Positions 20,452-32,157 of a stretch of DNA of 64,000 nt are shown one piece after another. The translations under genes were made by a program, and so were the position numbers. The stretch's first letter is position 1; each line of letters starts with the position of its first letter. Source of the stretch: an uncultured Pelagibacteraceae bacterium (lineage in GTDB: Bacteria > Pseudomonadota > Alphaproteobacteria > Pelagibacterales > Pelagibacteraceae); contig CABZAZ010000001.1 in the NCBI GenBank assembly GCA_902523895.1, positions 124,001-188,000 of the forward strand. Direction: 5' to 3'. A model generated the notes under the pieces. The model saw nothing but the letters and a program-made list of their open reading frames with translations, was not told the origin of the DNA and made no database searches.

Positions 20452-21828
20452 TTGATAGAAGTTAAAAAAAATTCTTTGTCTGAAATGTTCTCGGTTTATT
20501 TTGACAAAAGAATGCTCAAAATTTTATTGCTTGGTGCAATATCAGGTTTTCCATGGGTTTTGATCGGAAGTAGTCTAAGTTTATGGTTGAAAGAAGATGG
20601 ACTAAGTAGATCAACTGTTGGATGGGCTGGATTAATTTTTGCCGTTTACGCATTTAATTATCTATGGGCACCTTTAATAGATAGAATACAAATACCATAT
20701 TTAACAAAAAAAATAGGTCACAGAAGAGGATGGATTGTTTTGATGCAAATTATCATCTTACTCTCACTTGCTCTTTGGAGTTTACTCGATCCATCTGAAA
20801 ATTTAGCTTTAGTTGTTTCAGTAGGCTTAATAATTGCTATAGCATCATCAACTCAAGATATAACAGTTGATGCTTTAAGAATTGAACAGATTGGTGAAAA
20901 TGAGGGTAAATCCATGGCCGCTGGAGCCGCAATGGCGGTTGTCGGTTGGTGGACAGGATACAAGTTAGGAGGAGTACTATCATTATTTGCAGCAGATATT
21001 CTACAAAACATTGGTTTTGAAAATTATTGGCAACTAACTTTCTTAATTTTGGGGATTTTAGTAATTTTAATGAACATTGGCTTAATGTTCGTTGACGAGT
21101 CTGGAAATTTAGAGAGACAAAATCAACAAAAAGAAAATGATAAATTGATATCATCTCAATTTAAAAAAGAAAATATATTTACAAAATTGATAACCTGGGT
21201 TGCTGGAACAATTAGTGGTCCAATCATTAGTTTTTTTAAAAAAAATGGCTTTTCGATTGCTCTAGGAATTTTAGGATTTGTTTTTTTATTTAAAGTGGGG
21301 GAGGCATTTCTTGGAAGGATGTCTATAATTTTTTATAAAGAAATAGGTTTTAGTAAGTCGGATATCGCTATTTACTCTAAAACGTTAGGTTGGATCACTA
21401 CTGTGACGTTTACTCTTTTAGGTGGACTTTTTGTAATAAGATCCGGGGTTTTAAAAGCAATGTTTTTTGCTGGAGTAATGATGGCAAGCACAAACCTTTT
21501 ATTTAGTGTGTTGGCCTGGAGCGATAAATCAGAATTTTTATTTGCTATTGCAGTTATTTTTGACGATATAGCTGCTGCATTTGCAACAGTAGCTTTTGTA
21601 GCCTTTATATCTATGCTCGTAGACAGAGCCTATACAGCAACTCAATATGCACTCCTAGCGTCGATAGGCACCGCTGGTAGAACAACTTTAGCCTCCTCCT
21701 CTGGTGCACTTGTTGATTGGTTAAATGGTGATTGGGGAATATTTTTTATTTTAACTGCGCTAATGGTCATTCCTTCATTAATAATCCTATGGATTATGAA
21801 AAATAAACTACAACTAAGTGAAAAATAA
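20452..21828 (+). CDS. AmpG-like MFS transporter (muropeptide permease family); probable TTG start
   Basis: LKILLLGAISGFPWVLIGSSLSLWLKEDGLSRSTVGWAGLI; STQDITVDALRIE. GGAGG at 20439-20443 is properly spaced to TTG 20452, better than the track's TTG at 20437. Confidence 0.82.
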   Translation: MIEVKKNSLSEMFSVYFDKRMLKILLLGAISGFPWVLIGSSLSLWLKEDGLSRSTVGWAGLIFAVYAFNYLWAPLIDRIQIPYLTKKIGHRRGWIVLMQIIILLSLALWSLLDPSENLALVVSVGLIIAIASSTQDITVDALRIEQIGENEGKSMAAGAAMAVVGWWTGYKLGGVLSLFAADILQNIGFENYWQLTFLILGILVILMNIGLMFVDESGNLERQNQQKENDKLISSQFKKENIFTKLITWVAGTISGPIISFFKKNGFSIALGILGFVFLFKVGEAFLGRMSIIFYKEIGFSKSDIAIYSKTLGWITTVTFTLLGGLFVIRSGVLKAMFFAGVMMASTNLLFSVLAWSDKSEFLFAIAVIFDDIAAAFATVAFVAFISMLVDRAYTATQYALLASIGTAGRTTLASSSGALVDWLNGDWGIFFILTALMVIPSLIILWIMKNKLQLSEK

Positions 21829-22570
21829 TTTTTTAAATAAATCTGTAGCTAACGTTTACTTAAAACCATCTTCTAATTCTGAGGTAGTTTCGCAAATTCT
21901 ATATGGAGAGAAATTTAAGATTCTATTGAAAAGAAAAAAATATTTAAAAATAAAAACTCATTATGACAATTATATTGGATATATAAAAAAAGATGAGTTT
22001 TTAGAAAGTTTTAAACCCTCACATAAAGTTTCAAAGATTAAGTCTAGAATTTTCTTTAAAAAAGGTAAAAGATTTTTATCTTCAAACCATTATCTATATT
22101 ATGGATCTGGGGTGTGTATAAGAAATGAAAATAAGAAGTATATTGAATTTGAAAAAAATAAATGGATCCAAAAAAGTGATATCAAAAATATTGATCATTA
22201 TGAAAAAAATTATATCAAAGTATTCAAATTCTTTTTAAACACAAAATACTTATGGGGCGGAAAAACCTGTGTCGGTATCGATTGTTCAGCATTAATTCAA
22301 ATTTATTTTTATTACAACAGAATATTTTTTCCAAGAGATACAAAAGACCAAATAAGATTTTGTGAAAGAAAAAGAGGTAAAAAACGACTTAAAGGAGACA
22401 TCGTATTTTGGAAAGGACATGTTGGTATATGTCTAAATAAGTCTAGATTTATTCATGCTTATGGACCAAAAAAGAAGGTGTTAATAATGCCAACAGTACA
22501 AACAATTAAATTAATTGATAAAACCGCAAATCTGAAAGTTAAAAAAGTAAGTAATATTAGTAATATTTAA
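21818..22570 (+). CDS. NlpC/P60-family cell-wall hydrolase with N-terminal SH3 domain (GTG start)
   Basis: SH3-like VANVYLKPSSNSEVVSQILYGEKF; catalytic YLWGGKTCVGIDCSALIQIYF and GDIVFWKGHVGICL. Confidence 0.87.
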   Translation: MKNNFLNKSVANVYLKPSSNSEVVSQILYGEKFKILLKRKKYLKIKTHYDNYIGYIKKDEFLESFKPSHKVSKIKSRIFFKKGKRFLSSNHYLYYGSGVCIRNENKKYIEFEKNKWIQKSDIKNIDHYEKNYIKVFKFFLNTKYLWGGKTCVGIDCSALIQIYFYYNRIFFPRDTKDQIRFCERKRGKKRLKGDIVFWKGHVGICLNKSRFIHAYGPKKKVLIMPTVQTIKLIDKTANLKVKKVSNISNI

Positions 22571-23463
22571 TCTCTACCAAAGTCAGGTTTGTTTACATCC
22601 TGTTTTAATTTAATAATTTTAGACCTAACTTTTTTAGTCTGAGATAATTTTTTTAAAATTGATTTATTATTTTTGGAATTTATATCTTTTTTGAAAGATT
22701 TTAAGTTTTTGATAAATAAGTCTATAGCTTTTGTAACATTAACTTTGTTATCAAAAAAAATATCTCTCCACATAATTTCATTTGAAGCAGCTATTCTTGA
22801 AAAATCTCTCAACCCCCCAGCACTGTATTTGATAAGCCCAAATTTGAATATTTTTTCAAAATCTTGAGCCGATTTAACCAAATTATAGGCAATTAAATGT
22901 GGTAAATGACTTGTGATAGAAAAAACTTTGTCATGTTTTTCAGAGTTCATAATAACAGTTTTTGAGCCCATCTTTTTCCAAAAAGAAATTAAAAATTTTA
23001 AATTCTTAGAACTTGTTTTTTTATCCTTAATTAATACACACCATTTATCCTCAAACATATCAGCTTTTCCAAATTCTGGTCCACTCACCTCTGATCCAGC
23101 GATAGGGTGACTCCTAATCCAATTTATACCACGCTTCAAAAATTTTTTAATTATTTTTGATGACTCTATTTTTGAAGATCCCACATCAGTAATTAGTGTC
23201 TTTGGCGAAATAGTTTTATTAATTTTAAGAATAAGTTTTTTATATTCACCTGTTGATGTACAAACAATCACTAAGTTTGAATTTACCAAACCATCTTTAA
23301 GAGACTTAACAATTGTTCCAGATAGTCTAAGACTTTTTATTTTAGCTATATTAGATTTTGATTTTTCATAAATAAATATTTTTTTTGCTATTTTTTTTTT
23401 GGAAATCCTCCTTACTAAAGAAGAGCCTAATAACCCACAGCCTATAATTAATATATTTCTCAT
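22567..23463 (-). CDS. tyrA: Prephenate/arogenate dehydrogenase
   Basis: ILIIGCGLLGSSLVRRISKK Rossmann; RSHPIAGSEVSGPEFGKADMFEDKWC; HDKVFSITSHLPHLIAYNLV. Confidence 0.92.
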   Translation of the reverse strand: MRNILIIGCGLLGSSLVRRISKKKIAKKIFIYEKSKSNIAKIKSLRLSGTIVKSLKDGLVNSNLVIVCTSTGEYKKLILKINKTISPKTLITDVGSSKIESSKIIKKFLKRGINWIRSHPIAGSEVSGPEFGKADMFEDKWCVLIKDKKTSSKNLKFLISFWKKMGSKTVIMNSEKHDKVFSITSHLPHLIAYNLVKSAQDFEKIFKFGLIKYSAGGLRDFSRIAASNEIMWRDIFFDNKVNVTKAIDLFIKNLKSFKKDINSKNNKSILKKLSQTKKVRSKIIKLKQDVNKPDFGRD

Positions 23464-24545
23464 TTTCTAAATATATTTTGTGTTGCTTTGATAAATTTCA
23501 TATTTTCCTCTTTTGACCCAATCGTTAATCTTAGCATATTTTTTATTTTATAACCTTCTTCAGTAGGCCTTAAAATAATTCCCTTTTTTTTTAATTTTTC
23601 ATAGAAACTATTAGCTTTTAGTTTACATTTATTAAAATTCAATAATAGAAAGTTAGCAGAAACTTTATTTGAGCTAATATCATAATTGCTCAAAAAATTT
23701 TTCAGTTTTGTAGCATAAATATGATTATGTTTTACTGAACGTGAAATAAATTTTTTATCCTTAAGTGACTCAATAGCTGCTTTTTGAGCTACTTCATTAA
23801 CATTAAATGGAGGTTTAATAACATTCAAAGCATCAATAATTTTTTTTGAACCATATCCCCAACCAATTCTTAGAGATGATAGTCCGTAGATTTTTGAGAA
23901 TGTCCTTAATATAAAAACATTCTGCTTATTCTTGAATAAATCTAAACCAGATTTATAGTCTCTATTTTGCATGTACTCTGCATAAGCATCATCTACAACA
24001 AGTAAGATATTTTTTCTTAATCTTTTTCTTAAATCAATTAATTCAAAACTGTTCAAGTAAGTGCCAGTCGGATTATTTGGATTGGCAAGAAATACAATTT
24101 TAGTTTTATTGCTTACTTTTTTAATTATTTCAGAGACAGAAACTTTAAAATTTTTTTCTTTGGCAAAAACAACTTTTGCACCTACTATTTTTGCATATAT
24201 TCTGTACATTAAAAAACTAAACTGAGGAAGAATTACTTCATCTTTTGGTTTAAGGAAAAGTTGGCATAACATTTGAATAACTTCGTCTGAACCAGCTCCA
24301 CAAATTATTTTTTCTTTGTCACAACTAAATTTTTTTGAGATCTGACTTCGTAATTTTTTAGACTTTCCATCAGGATATCTGAAAAGACTTAATTTTTTAT
24401 TTGATATTGCTTTCTTAGCCTTGGCACTTACTCCTAGAGCTGATTCATTTGCTGAAAGTTTAATGATTTTATTAAAACTCTTAATAGTTGATTTGCCAGG
24501 TTGATATGCCTCAATATTAAATTTTTTAAATTTTATAGTTGTCAT
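23460..24545 (-). CDS. hisC: Histidinol-phosphate aminotransferase
   Basis: KLSANESALGVS; GAGSDEVIQMLCQLF; ANPNNPTGTYL; VVDDAYAEY; RTFSKIYGLSSLRIGWGYG. Confidence 0.93.
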   Translation of the reverse strand: MTTIKFKKFNIEAYQPGKSTIKSFNKIIKLSANESALGVSAKAKKAISNKKLSLFRYPDGKSKKLRSQISKKFSCDKEKIICGAGSDEVIQMLCQLFLKPKDEVILPQFSFLMYRIYAKIVGAKVVFAKEKNFKVSVSEIIKKVSNKTKIVFLANPNNPTGTYLNSFELIDLRKRLRKNILLVVDDAYAEYMQNRDYKSGLDLFKNKQNVFILRTFSKIYGLSSLRIGWGYGSKKIIDALNVIKPPFNVNEVAQKAAIESLKDKKFISRSVKHNHIYATKLKNFLSNYDISSNKVSANFLLLNFNKCKLKANSFYEKLKKKGIILRPTEEGYKIKNMLRLTIGSKEENMKFIKATQNIFRK

Positions 24546-24617
24546 CTTTTAAATTTTAGCCTCTTTATAGATAAAATAACAAATTTTCATATAGTATTAG
24601 TTCAAATATTTTAAAAA

Positions 24618-24646
24618 TTGACATACTAAATAACATCTTGTACAAA
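24618..24646 (+). promoter_or_regulatory. Predicted sigma70 promoter for metX: TTGACA - 17 nt - TACAAA
   Basis: TTGACA at 24618-24623, TACAAA at 24641-24646, spacer 17 nt; predicted +1 near 24652, the 5' edge of the riboswitch. Confidence 0.65.
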
Positions 24647-24651
24647 AATTA

Positions 24652-24701
24652 TGCGCTGATTTAACTGAATTGCGAGCGCTCTAAAAAAACCGCTAAAAAA
24701 G
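24652..24701 (+). ncRNA. SAM-II riboswitch (S-adenosylmethionine) upstream of metX
   Basis: TGCGCTGATTTAACTGAATTGCGAGCGCTCTAAAAAAACCGCTAAAAAAG matches the SAM-II layout GCGCUGAUUUAAC...UUGC..AGCGC...GCUAAAAA. P1 GCGCT 24653-24657 pairs with AGCGC 24675-24679; pseudoknot candidate TTGC 24670-24673 with GC(T)AA 24692-24696; immediately upstream of metX. Confidence 0.93.
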
Positions 24702-24709
24702 TTTTTTTT
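24683..24709 (+). promoter_or_regulatory. Candidate expression-platform hairpin / weak terminator-like element overlapping the aptamer 3' end
   Basis: AAAAAAAC (24683-24690) is perfectly complementary to GTTTTTTT (24701-24708); the 10-nt loop CGCTAAAAAA contains the GCTAA pseudoknot strand. Confidence 0.35.
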
Positions 24710-24739
24710 CTCTCAATTCAATAATTAGCATTAATAATT

Positions 24740-25858
24740 ATGAATATTAAAGAGAATATAAAAACGCTTGTTATTAAAAAACCATTGAAGCTTGATTGTG
24801 GTAAAACTATTAATAATTTTCCACTAGCATATGAAACTTATGGTTCACTTAATGAAAATAAAGATAATGCAATCCTTGTTTTTCATGCGCTTACTGGTGA
24901 TCAATTTGTTACGGGTATTAATCCCGTTACAAGAAAAGATGGTTGGTGGTCATACGCAGTGGGTCCTAACAAATCAATAGATACAAATAAATATTTTGTG
25001 ATTTGTGCAAATGTAATAGGTGGTTGTATGGGCTCATTTGGTCCAAGTCACAAAAATCCTGATACAAATAAAATTTACGGAACCGATTTTCCCGTAATTA
25101 CTATAAATGACATGGTCAATGCACAAGTAAATTTATTAGATCATTTTGAGATAAAAAAACTTTTTTCAGTTGTTGGTGGATCGATGGGAGGAATGCAAGT
25201 TTTGCAATTTATTAGTAATTATCCGAATAAAGCTAGTACAGTAGTACCAATTGCATGTACCTCTAGTCATTCTGCTCAAAATATTGCTTTTAATGAGTTG
25301 GGTAGACAAGCGATAGCATCAGATCATAATTGGTCGGACGGAAAATATTTATCGAATAACACTCTTCCTGATAAAGGTTTATCAGTAGCGAGAATGGCTG
25401 CTCATATAACTTATTTATCTAAAAAAGGTTTACAAGAAAAATTTGGAAGAAAACTCCAAGAAAGGGATGCCCTTAAATTTGGATTTGATGCAGATTTTCA
25501 AATAGAAAGTTATTTAAGATATCAAGGATCAGTTTTTGTAGATCGATTTGATGCTAATAGTTATCTTTATATCACAAGAGCAATGGATTATTTTGATCTA
25601 GTTAAACAATTTGATGGTAATTTATCTAATGCATTTAAAAAAACTAAAGCTAAGTTTTTTGTAATATCTTTCACCTCAGACTGGCTCTATCCAACTCAAG
25701 AAAATAAAGAAATAGTTATCGCTCTTAATGCAATTGGTGCTGATGTTGGATTTGTTGAAATAAAATCTGACAAAGGTCATGATTCTTTTTTATTGGATGT
25801 TCCAGACTTTTTGAAAACTCTTAAAAATTTTTTAGATAAGTCTTACTCAGAGAGATAA
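24740..25858 (+). CDS. metX: Homoserine O-acyltransferase
   Basis: VFHALTGDQFVTG; IGGCMGSFGPSHKNPDT; VVGGSMGGMQVLQF; GHDSFLLD. Confidence 0.96.
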   Translation: MNIKENIKTLVIKKPLKLDCGKTINNFPLAYETYGSLNENKDNAILVFHALTGDQFVTGINPVTRKDGWWSYAVGPNKSIDTNKYFVICANVIGGCMGSFGPSHKNPDTNKIYGTDFPVITINDMVNAQVNLLDHFEIKKLFSVVGGSMGGMQVLQFISNYPNKASTVVPIACTSSHSAQNIAFNELGRQAIASDHNWSDGKYLSNNTLPDKGLSVARMAAHITYLSKKGLQEKFGRKLQERDALKFGFDADFQIESYLRYQGSVFVDRFDANSYLYITRAMDYFDLVKQFDGNLSNAFKKTKAKFFVISFTSDWLYPTQENKEIVIALNAIGADVGFVEIKSDKGHDSFLLDVPDFLKTLKNFLDKSYSER

Positions 25859-25860
25859 TA

Positions 25861-26457
25861 ATGAAAACAGAATACAAAATAATAGTCGATTTAATAGAAG
25901 AAAAAACAAGAGTTTTAGATGTTGGCTGCGATGATGGAATATTAATGGAATCATTAAAAAAAAATAAAAATGTTGATGCGAGAGGAATTGAGATTTCAAA
26001 GGATAAAGTTCAAACCTGCGTATCAAAAGGACTTACTGTAATTGAAGGAAATGCGGAATTGGATTTAAAACAATTTCCAAATGATTCTTTTGATTATGTT
26101 GTCCTAGGTCAAACTTTACAAGCTTTCGTGAATCCTGAGATTGTTATAAAGGAACTTTTAAGAGTTGGAAAGAAAGCAATCATAACAATTCCAAATTTTG
26201 GTCATTGGAAAGTAAGATTAAATTTGCTTATCAAAGGAACAATGCCAATCACAGAATCATTACCAAATGATTGGTATAACACCCCAAATATTCATATGTG
26301 TACGATTAAAGATTTTGTTAAATTTTCAAAAATTATAAACTTTAAAATCTTTAAATCTTTAGCTCTGACTAATAAAAAAATATCAAATATTAATAATTCT
26401 AATTTATTTTATAAAAATTTATTTGCAGAATTAGGTATATTCTTAATTGAAAAATAA
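25861..26457 (+). CDS. metW: Methionine biosynthesis protein MetW
   Basis: VLDVGCDDGILMESL; GIEISKDKVQTCVSKGLTVIEGNAELDL; PNFGHWKVR. Confidence 0.95.
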   Translation: MKTEYKIIVDLIEEKTRVLDVGCDDGILMESLKKNKNVDARGIEISKDKVQTCVSKGLTVIEGNAELDLKQFPNDSFDYVVLGQTLQAFVNPEIVIKELLRVGKKAIITIPNFGHWKVRLNLLIKGTMPITESLPNDWYNTPNIHMCTIKDFVKFSKIINFKIFKSLALTNKKISNINNSNLFYKNLFAELGIFLIEK

Positions 26458-26458
26458 G

Positions 26459-27178
26459 ATGAAAATAGAAATAATTAAGTGTTTACAAGATAATTATAGT
26501 TACTTGTTAATCGATGACACTAAAAGTATTGGATGTATTGTTGACCCTGGTGAGGCAGCTCCAATTATAAAATATGTTGAAAGTAATAATATTGAATTAA
26601 AATATATTCTTAATACTCATCACCATTATGACCATGTAGGTGGCAACTTAGAATTAAAGAAAAGATATAATTCTAAAATAGTTGGATTTAAAGAAGATAA
26701 AGACCGTATTCCAGAAATTGATGTGCTTGTGGAAGATAATCAAAAATGGAAAGGTGATAATTTTGAGGCGAAAATTTATCACATTCCAGGTCATACAAGT
26801 GGGCATATTGCCTTTCATTTTTTTTTGGAAAAAATAATTTTTACTGGGGATACTTTATTTTCTTTAGGATGTGGTAGAATTTTTGAGGGAACTTATGAAC
26901 AGATGTTCAACTCATTAAAAAAAATAAAAGAACTTCCAAAAGATACTCAGATATATTGCGGCCATGAATATACATTACAAAATTCAAAATTTTGTGAGTC
27001 AAACGATCCTGATAATTCAAATTTGAAAAGCAAAATTGAAGAAATTAAAGAAAAAATAAAAAATGGCCATCCCACCATTCCATCAATTTTATCTGATGAA
27101 ATGGAATGCAATATATTTCTTAAAGCTAAAGATGTTGAAAGTTTTTCAAAATTAAGAGATTTAAAGGATAATTTTTGA
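26459..27178 (+). CDS. gloB: Hydroxyacylglutathione hydrolase (glyoxalase II)
   Basis: LNTHHHYDHVGGN metallo-beta-lactamase motif; GHTSGHIAFHF; FTGDTLFSLGCGRIFEGTYEQM; CGHEYTLQN. Confidence 0.95.
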   Translation: MKIEIIKCLQDNYSYLLIDDTKSIGCIVDPGEAAPIIKYVESNNIELKYILNTHHHYDHVGGNLELKKRYNSKIVGFKEDKDRIPEIDVLVEDNQKWKGDNFEAKIYHIPGHTSGHIAFHFFLEKIIFTGDTLFSLGCGRIFEGTYEQMFNSLKKIKELPKDTQIYCGHEYTLQNSKFCESNDPDNSNLKSKIEEIKEKIKNGHPTIPSILSDEMECNIFLKAKDVESFSKLRDLKDNF

Positions 27179-27188
27179 TTTATAAAAC

Positions 27189-27216
27189 TTGACTATAGGC
27201 TTGCTCAGACTATATT
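27189..27216 (+). promoter_or_regulatory. Predicted sigma70 promoter for rplU-rpmA: TTGACT - 16 nt - TATATT
   Basis: TTGACT at 27189-27194, TATATT at 27211-27216, in the 64-nt gap before rplU. Confidence 0.5.
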
Positions 27217-27242
27217 GCCTTAACAAAATTTAGAGTATTTAT

Positions 27243-27641
27243 ATGTCATTCGCAGTCATAAAAACAGGTGGTAAACAATACAAAGTGAAATCTGGAGAGA
27301 TTTTGAAAATTGAGAAATTAACAGATATTAAAGCTAATTCAAAAATAGAATTTAATGAAATTTTAGCTTACGGAGATGACAGTAAAATAGAAATTGGAGC
27401 CCCAATGGTAGATGGTGCAAAAGTTGAAGCTGACTTAATTAAAAATAGTAAAAATAGGACCGTATTAATTTTTAAAAAAAGAAGAAGACATAACTCAAGA
27501 AGAAAAAATGGGCATAGACAGGAATATTCTATGATTAGAATAAATAAAATTTTTTCAAAAGATGGTAAAATTCTCTCAGAAGCTGAAAAAGTTTCTAAAG
27601 CAACAAAAAAGACAGAAACAAAAAAAGAGGCTAGTAAATAA
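27243..27641 (+). CDS. rplU: 50S ribosomal protein L21 with basic C-terminal extension
   Basis: FAVIKTGGKQYKVKSGEILKIEKL; KKRRRHNSRRKNGHRQEYSMIRI; tail EKVSKATKKTETKKEASK. Confidence 0.97.
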   Translation: MSFAVIKTGGKQYKVKSGEILKIEKLTDIKANSKIEFNEILAYGDDSKIEIGAPMVDGAKVEADLIKNSKNRTVLIFKKRRRHNSRRKNGHRQEYSMIRINKIFSKDGKILSEAEKVSKATKKTETKKEASK

Positions 27642-27654
27642 CTAGGAATTAACT

Positions 27655-27909
27655 ATGGCAACAAAAAAAGCAGGCGGATCTTCTAGAAATGGACGTGATA
27701 GTGCTGGGCGAAGACTTGGTGTCAAAAAGTACGGTGGACAATCTGTTATTCCTGGAAACATTATTGTAAGACAAAGGGGTACAAAAATATTTCCTGGAGA
27801 AAATGTAGGAATGGGTAAAGATCACTCAATTTTTTCAGTAATAAAAGGTAAAGTAGTTTTTAAAAAAACAAAGTCAGATAGAACTTTTGTTTCAGTAAAA
27901 CCCAATTAA
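27655..27909 (+). CDS. rpmA: 50S ribosomal protein L27
   Basis: [59 protein letters not shown]. Confidence 0.98.
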   Translation: MATKKAGGSSRNGRDSAGRRLGVKKYGGQSVIPGNIIVRQRGTKIFPGENVGMGKDHSIFSVIKGKVVFKKTKSDRTFVSVKPN

Positions 27910-27912
27910 TAG

Positions 27913-30015
<2,103 letters not shown>

Positions 30016-30016
<1 letters not shown>

Positions 30017-31266
30017 TGAGAAAGATATTAATTAATATTGGAGAAAGATCAAAACAAGCTTTTGCTCAACCAATAAATACTTATAAAAAAAATAAAGTTT
30101 TAAGTGATTATCTTAAAATGATAAAAAAAAATAAGCATTTAATTCTTAGAGAAAATAAAAAAGACGTAGATCGGGCTATCAAAATCAAGCTTAGAGATAA
30201 TTTAATAAATCGGCTTATTTTAAATGAAAAAAAAATTTTGGCTATTATTAATTCAATCCAAAAAATAATTAAGTTAAAGGATCCAACTTATAATGTTATT
30301 GAAAAATGGAGAAGACCTAATGGACTTGTATTTTCAAAAATATCAATCCCGATAGGAGTAATAGGTGTAATTTATGAAAGTAGACCAAATGTAACCTCGG
30401 ATGTAGCATCATTATGTTTTAAATCTGGAAATCCAGTTATTTTAAAAGGTGGTTCTGAGGCCTTTTATTCTAATAAAATTTTATCAAATTTATTCAGAAA
30501 AGCTTTGAAGATTAATAAAGTTAATCAAAACTTTGTTCAATTCATCGATATAAAGAATAGAAAAGTGGTAGATTTTTTACTCACTAAAATGACTAATTTT
30601 ATTGATGTAATCATACCAAGAGGGGGTAGAAATTTAGTTAAAAAAGTACAAAACATTTCTAAAATTCCAACTATTGGTCACTTAGAAGGTGTTTGTCATT
30701 CATATATAGATAAAGATGCGGATCCCAAAATTGCTACCAAAGTAATAGTAAATGCAAAATTAAGAAATACAGCGATTTGTGGAGCAACTGAAACAATTTT
30801 GCTTAATGAGCGTATAATCAAAAAGTTTGGAGCTCATATATTAAAGATATTAGAGGAAAAAGGTTGTCAGATTATTGGTGATAATAAAATACGAAAAATT
30901 TATAAAGGTAAAATCAAAAAAGCATCAATCAAAGATTGGTCAAAAGAATATTTGTCTGCTACCGTTTCTGTAAAATCTGTCAAAAACTTACAAGAGGCTA
31001 TTTCTCATATTAATAAATATGGAACTATGCATACTGATTGTATTATTACTAAAAACAAAAAAACTGCTAAAGAATTTTTAATGGGAGTTAAAAGTTCAAT
31101 AGCGATGCACAATACATCTACACAATTTGCAGATGGTGGTGAATTTGGATTTGGTGGTGAAGTTGGAATTTCAACAAATGTTCTTCCACCAAGAGGCCCT
31201 GTAGGACTTGGACAACTAATTTCCTACAAATATCAAGTAACAAGTAATGGTAAAATTAGAAAGTAA
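30016..31266 (+). CDS. proA: Gamma-glutamyl phosphate reductase
   Basis: PIGVIGVIYESRPNVTSDVASLCFKSGNPVILKGGSEA; GHLEGVCHSYID; TRGPVGL-like PPRGPVGLGQLISYKY. Confidence 0.97.
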
Positions 31267-31789
31267 ATTGATTACAAGAAGAAACAAAATTGGGGTCCTG
31301 GGTGGATCCTTCGATCCTGCTCACAAAGGTCACTTAACTATCTCAAAAGAAGCAATTAAAAGATTTAAATTACGAAATGTTATTTGGGCAATAACAAAAA
31401 AAAATCCTTTTAAAAAAAAGACACATACAAGTTTGAATAATAGAATCAAGCATTGCAAAAAAATTATTGGATCAAGTAAATTGATTAAAGTAAAATTTTA
31501 TGAGGACACAATTAAATCGAATAAAACTTTTGATTTGATAAATCATATTTCAAAGAATACAAAAAACAAAATTTATTTTATAATGGGAGCTGATAATTTA
31601 ATAAAATTTCACAAATGGTATAAATGGAAATTAATTTCACAGAAAAGTAAAATAATAGTATTTGATAGACAGGGTTATAAAAAAAAATCGTTAAATTCAA
31701 CTACATATAAAAGATTAAATAAAGAAAATTTGAAATTTATTGAATTTGAAAAAGTCAATATTTCTTCTTCTCAATTGAGAAAAATTTGA
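31247..31789 (+). CDS. nadD: Nicotinate-nucleotide adenylyltransferase
   Basis: KIGVLGGSFDPAHKGHLTISKEA; IYFIMGADNLIKFHKWYKW; ISSSQLRK. Confidence 0.93.
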   Translation: MVKLESKLITRRNKIGVLGGSFDPAHKGHLTISKEAIKRFKLRNVIWAITKKNPFKKKTHTSLNNRIKHCKKIIGSSKLIKVKFYEDTIKSNKTFDLINHISKNTKNKIYFIMGADNLIKFHKWYKWKLISQKSKIIVFDRQGYKKKSLNSTTYKRLNKENLKFIEFEKVNISSSQLRKI

Positions 31790-31806
31790 TATGGTTTAGT
31801 TAATTA

Positions 31807-32157
31807 ATGGACAAAATTTCTGATTTAAAAAAAATCATAATTCAAACTTTAGATATCAATAAAGCTTTAGACATTGTTAGTATCGATCTTAAAGATAAAA
31901 GTTCGATGGCTGAATACATGATTATTGCAAGTGGTACGTCATCTAGACATATCCAGTCACTTTCTGAGCAAGTTTTAGAAAAATTCAAAGATTATGGAAT
32001 GAAAGATTCAAAAATCGAGGGAAAAGATAGTGCTGAGTGGAAACTGGTAGATGGAATAGATCTAATTGTCCACATATTTCATCCAGAAAAAAGAAAATTT
32101 TATGAACTAGAAAAAATGTGGTCAGAATTTATTCCAAAAGAAAAACTTATAATATGA
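31807..32157 (+). CDS. rsfS: Ribosome silencing factor RsfS
   Basis: KALDIVSIDLKDKSSMAEYMIIASGTSSRHIQSL; EGKDSAEWKLVDGIDLIVHIFHPEKRKFYELEKMW. Confidence 0.95.
   Translation: MDKISDLKKIIIQTLDINKALDIVSIDLKDKSSMAEYMIIASGTSSRHIQSLSEQVLEKFKDYGMKDSKIEGKDSAEWKLVDGIDLIVHIFHPEKRKFYELEKMWSEFIPKEKLII

Noticed and set aside
20837-21154. Minus-strand 105 aa ORF within the AmpG-like gene
   Set aside because: Fully overlaps a well-supported CDS; sequence looks like a frame artefact.
24546-24739. tRNA or small RNA gene in the largest intergenic gap
   Set aside because: Gap is explained by divergent promoters plus the SAM-II riboswitch; no cloverleaf or T-loop motif.
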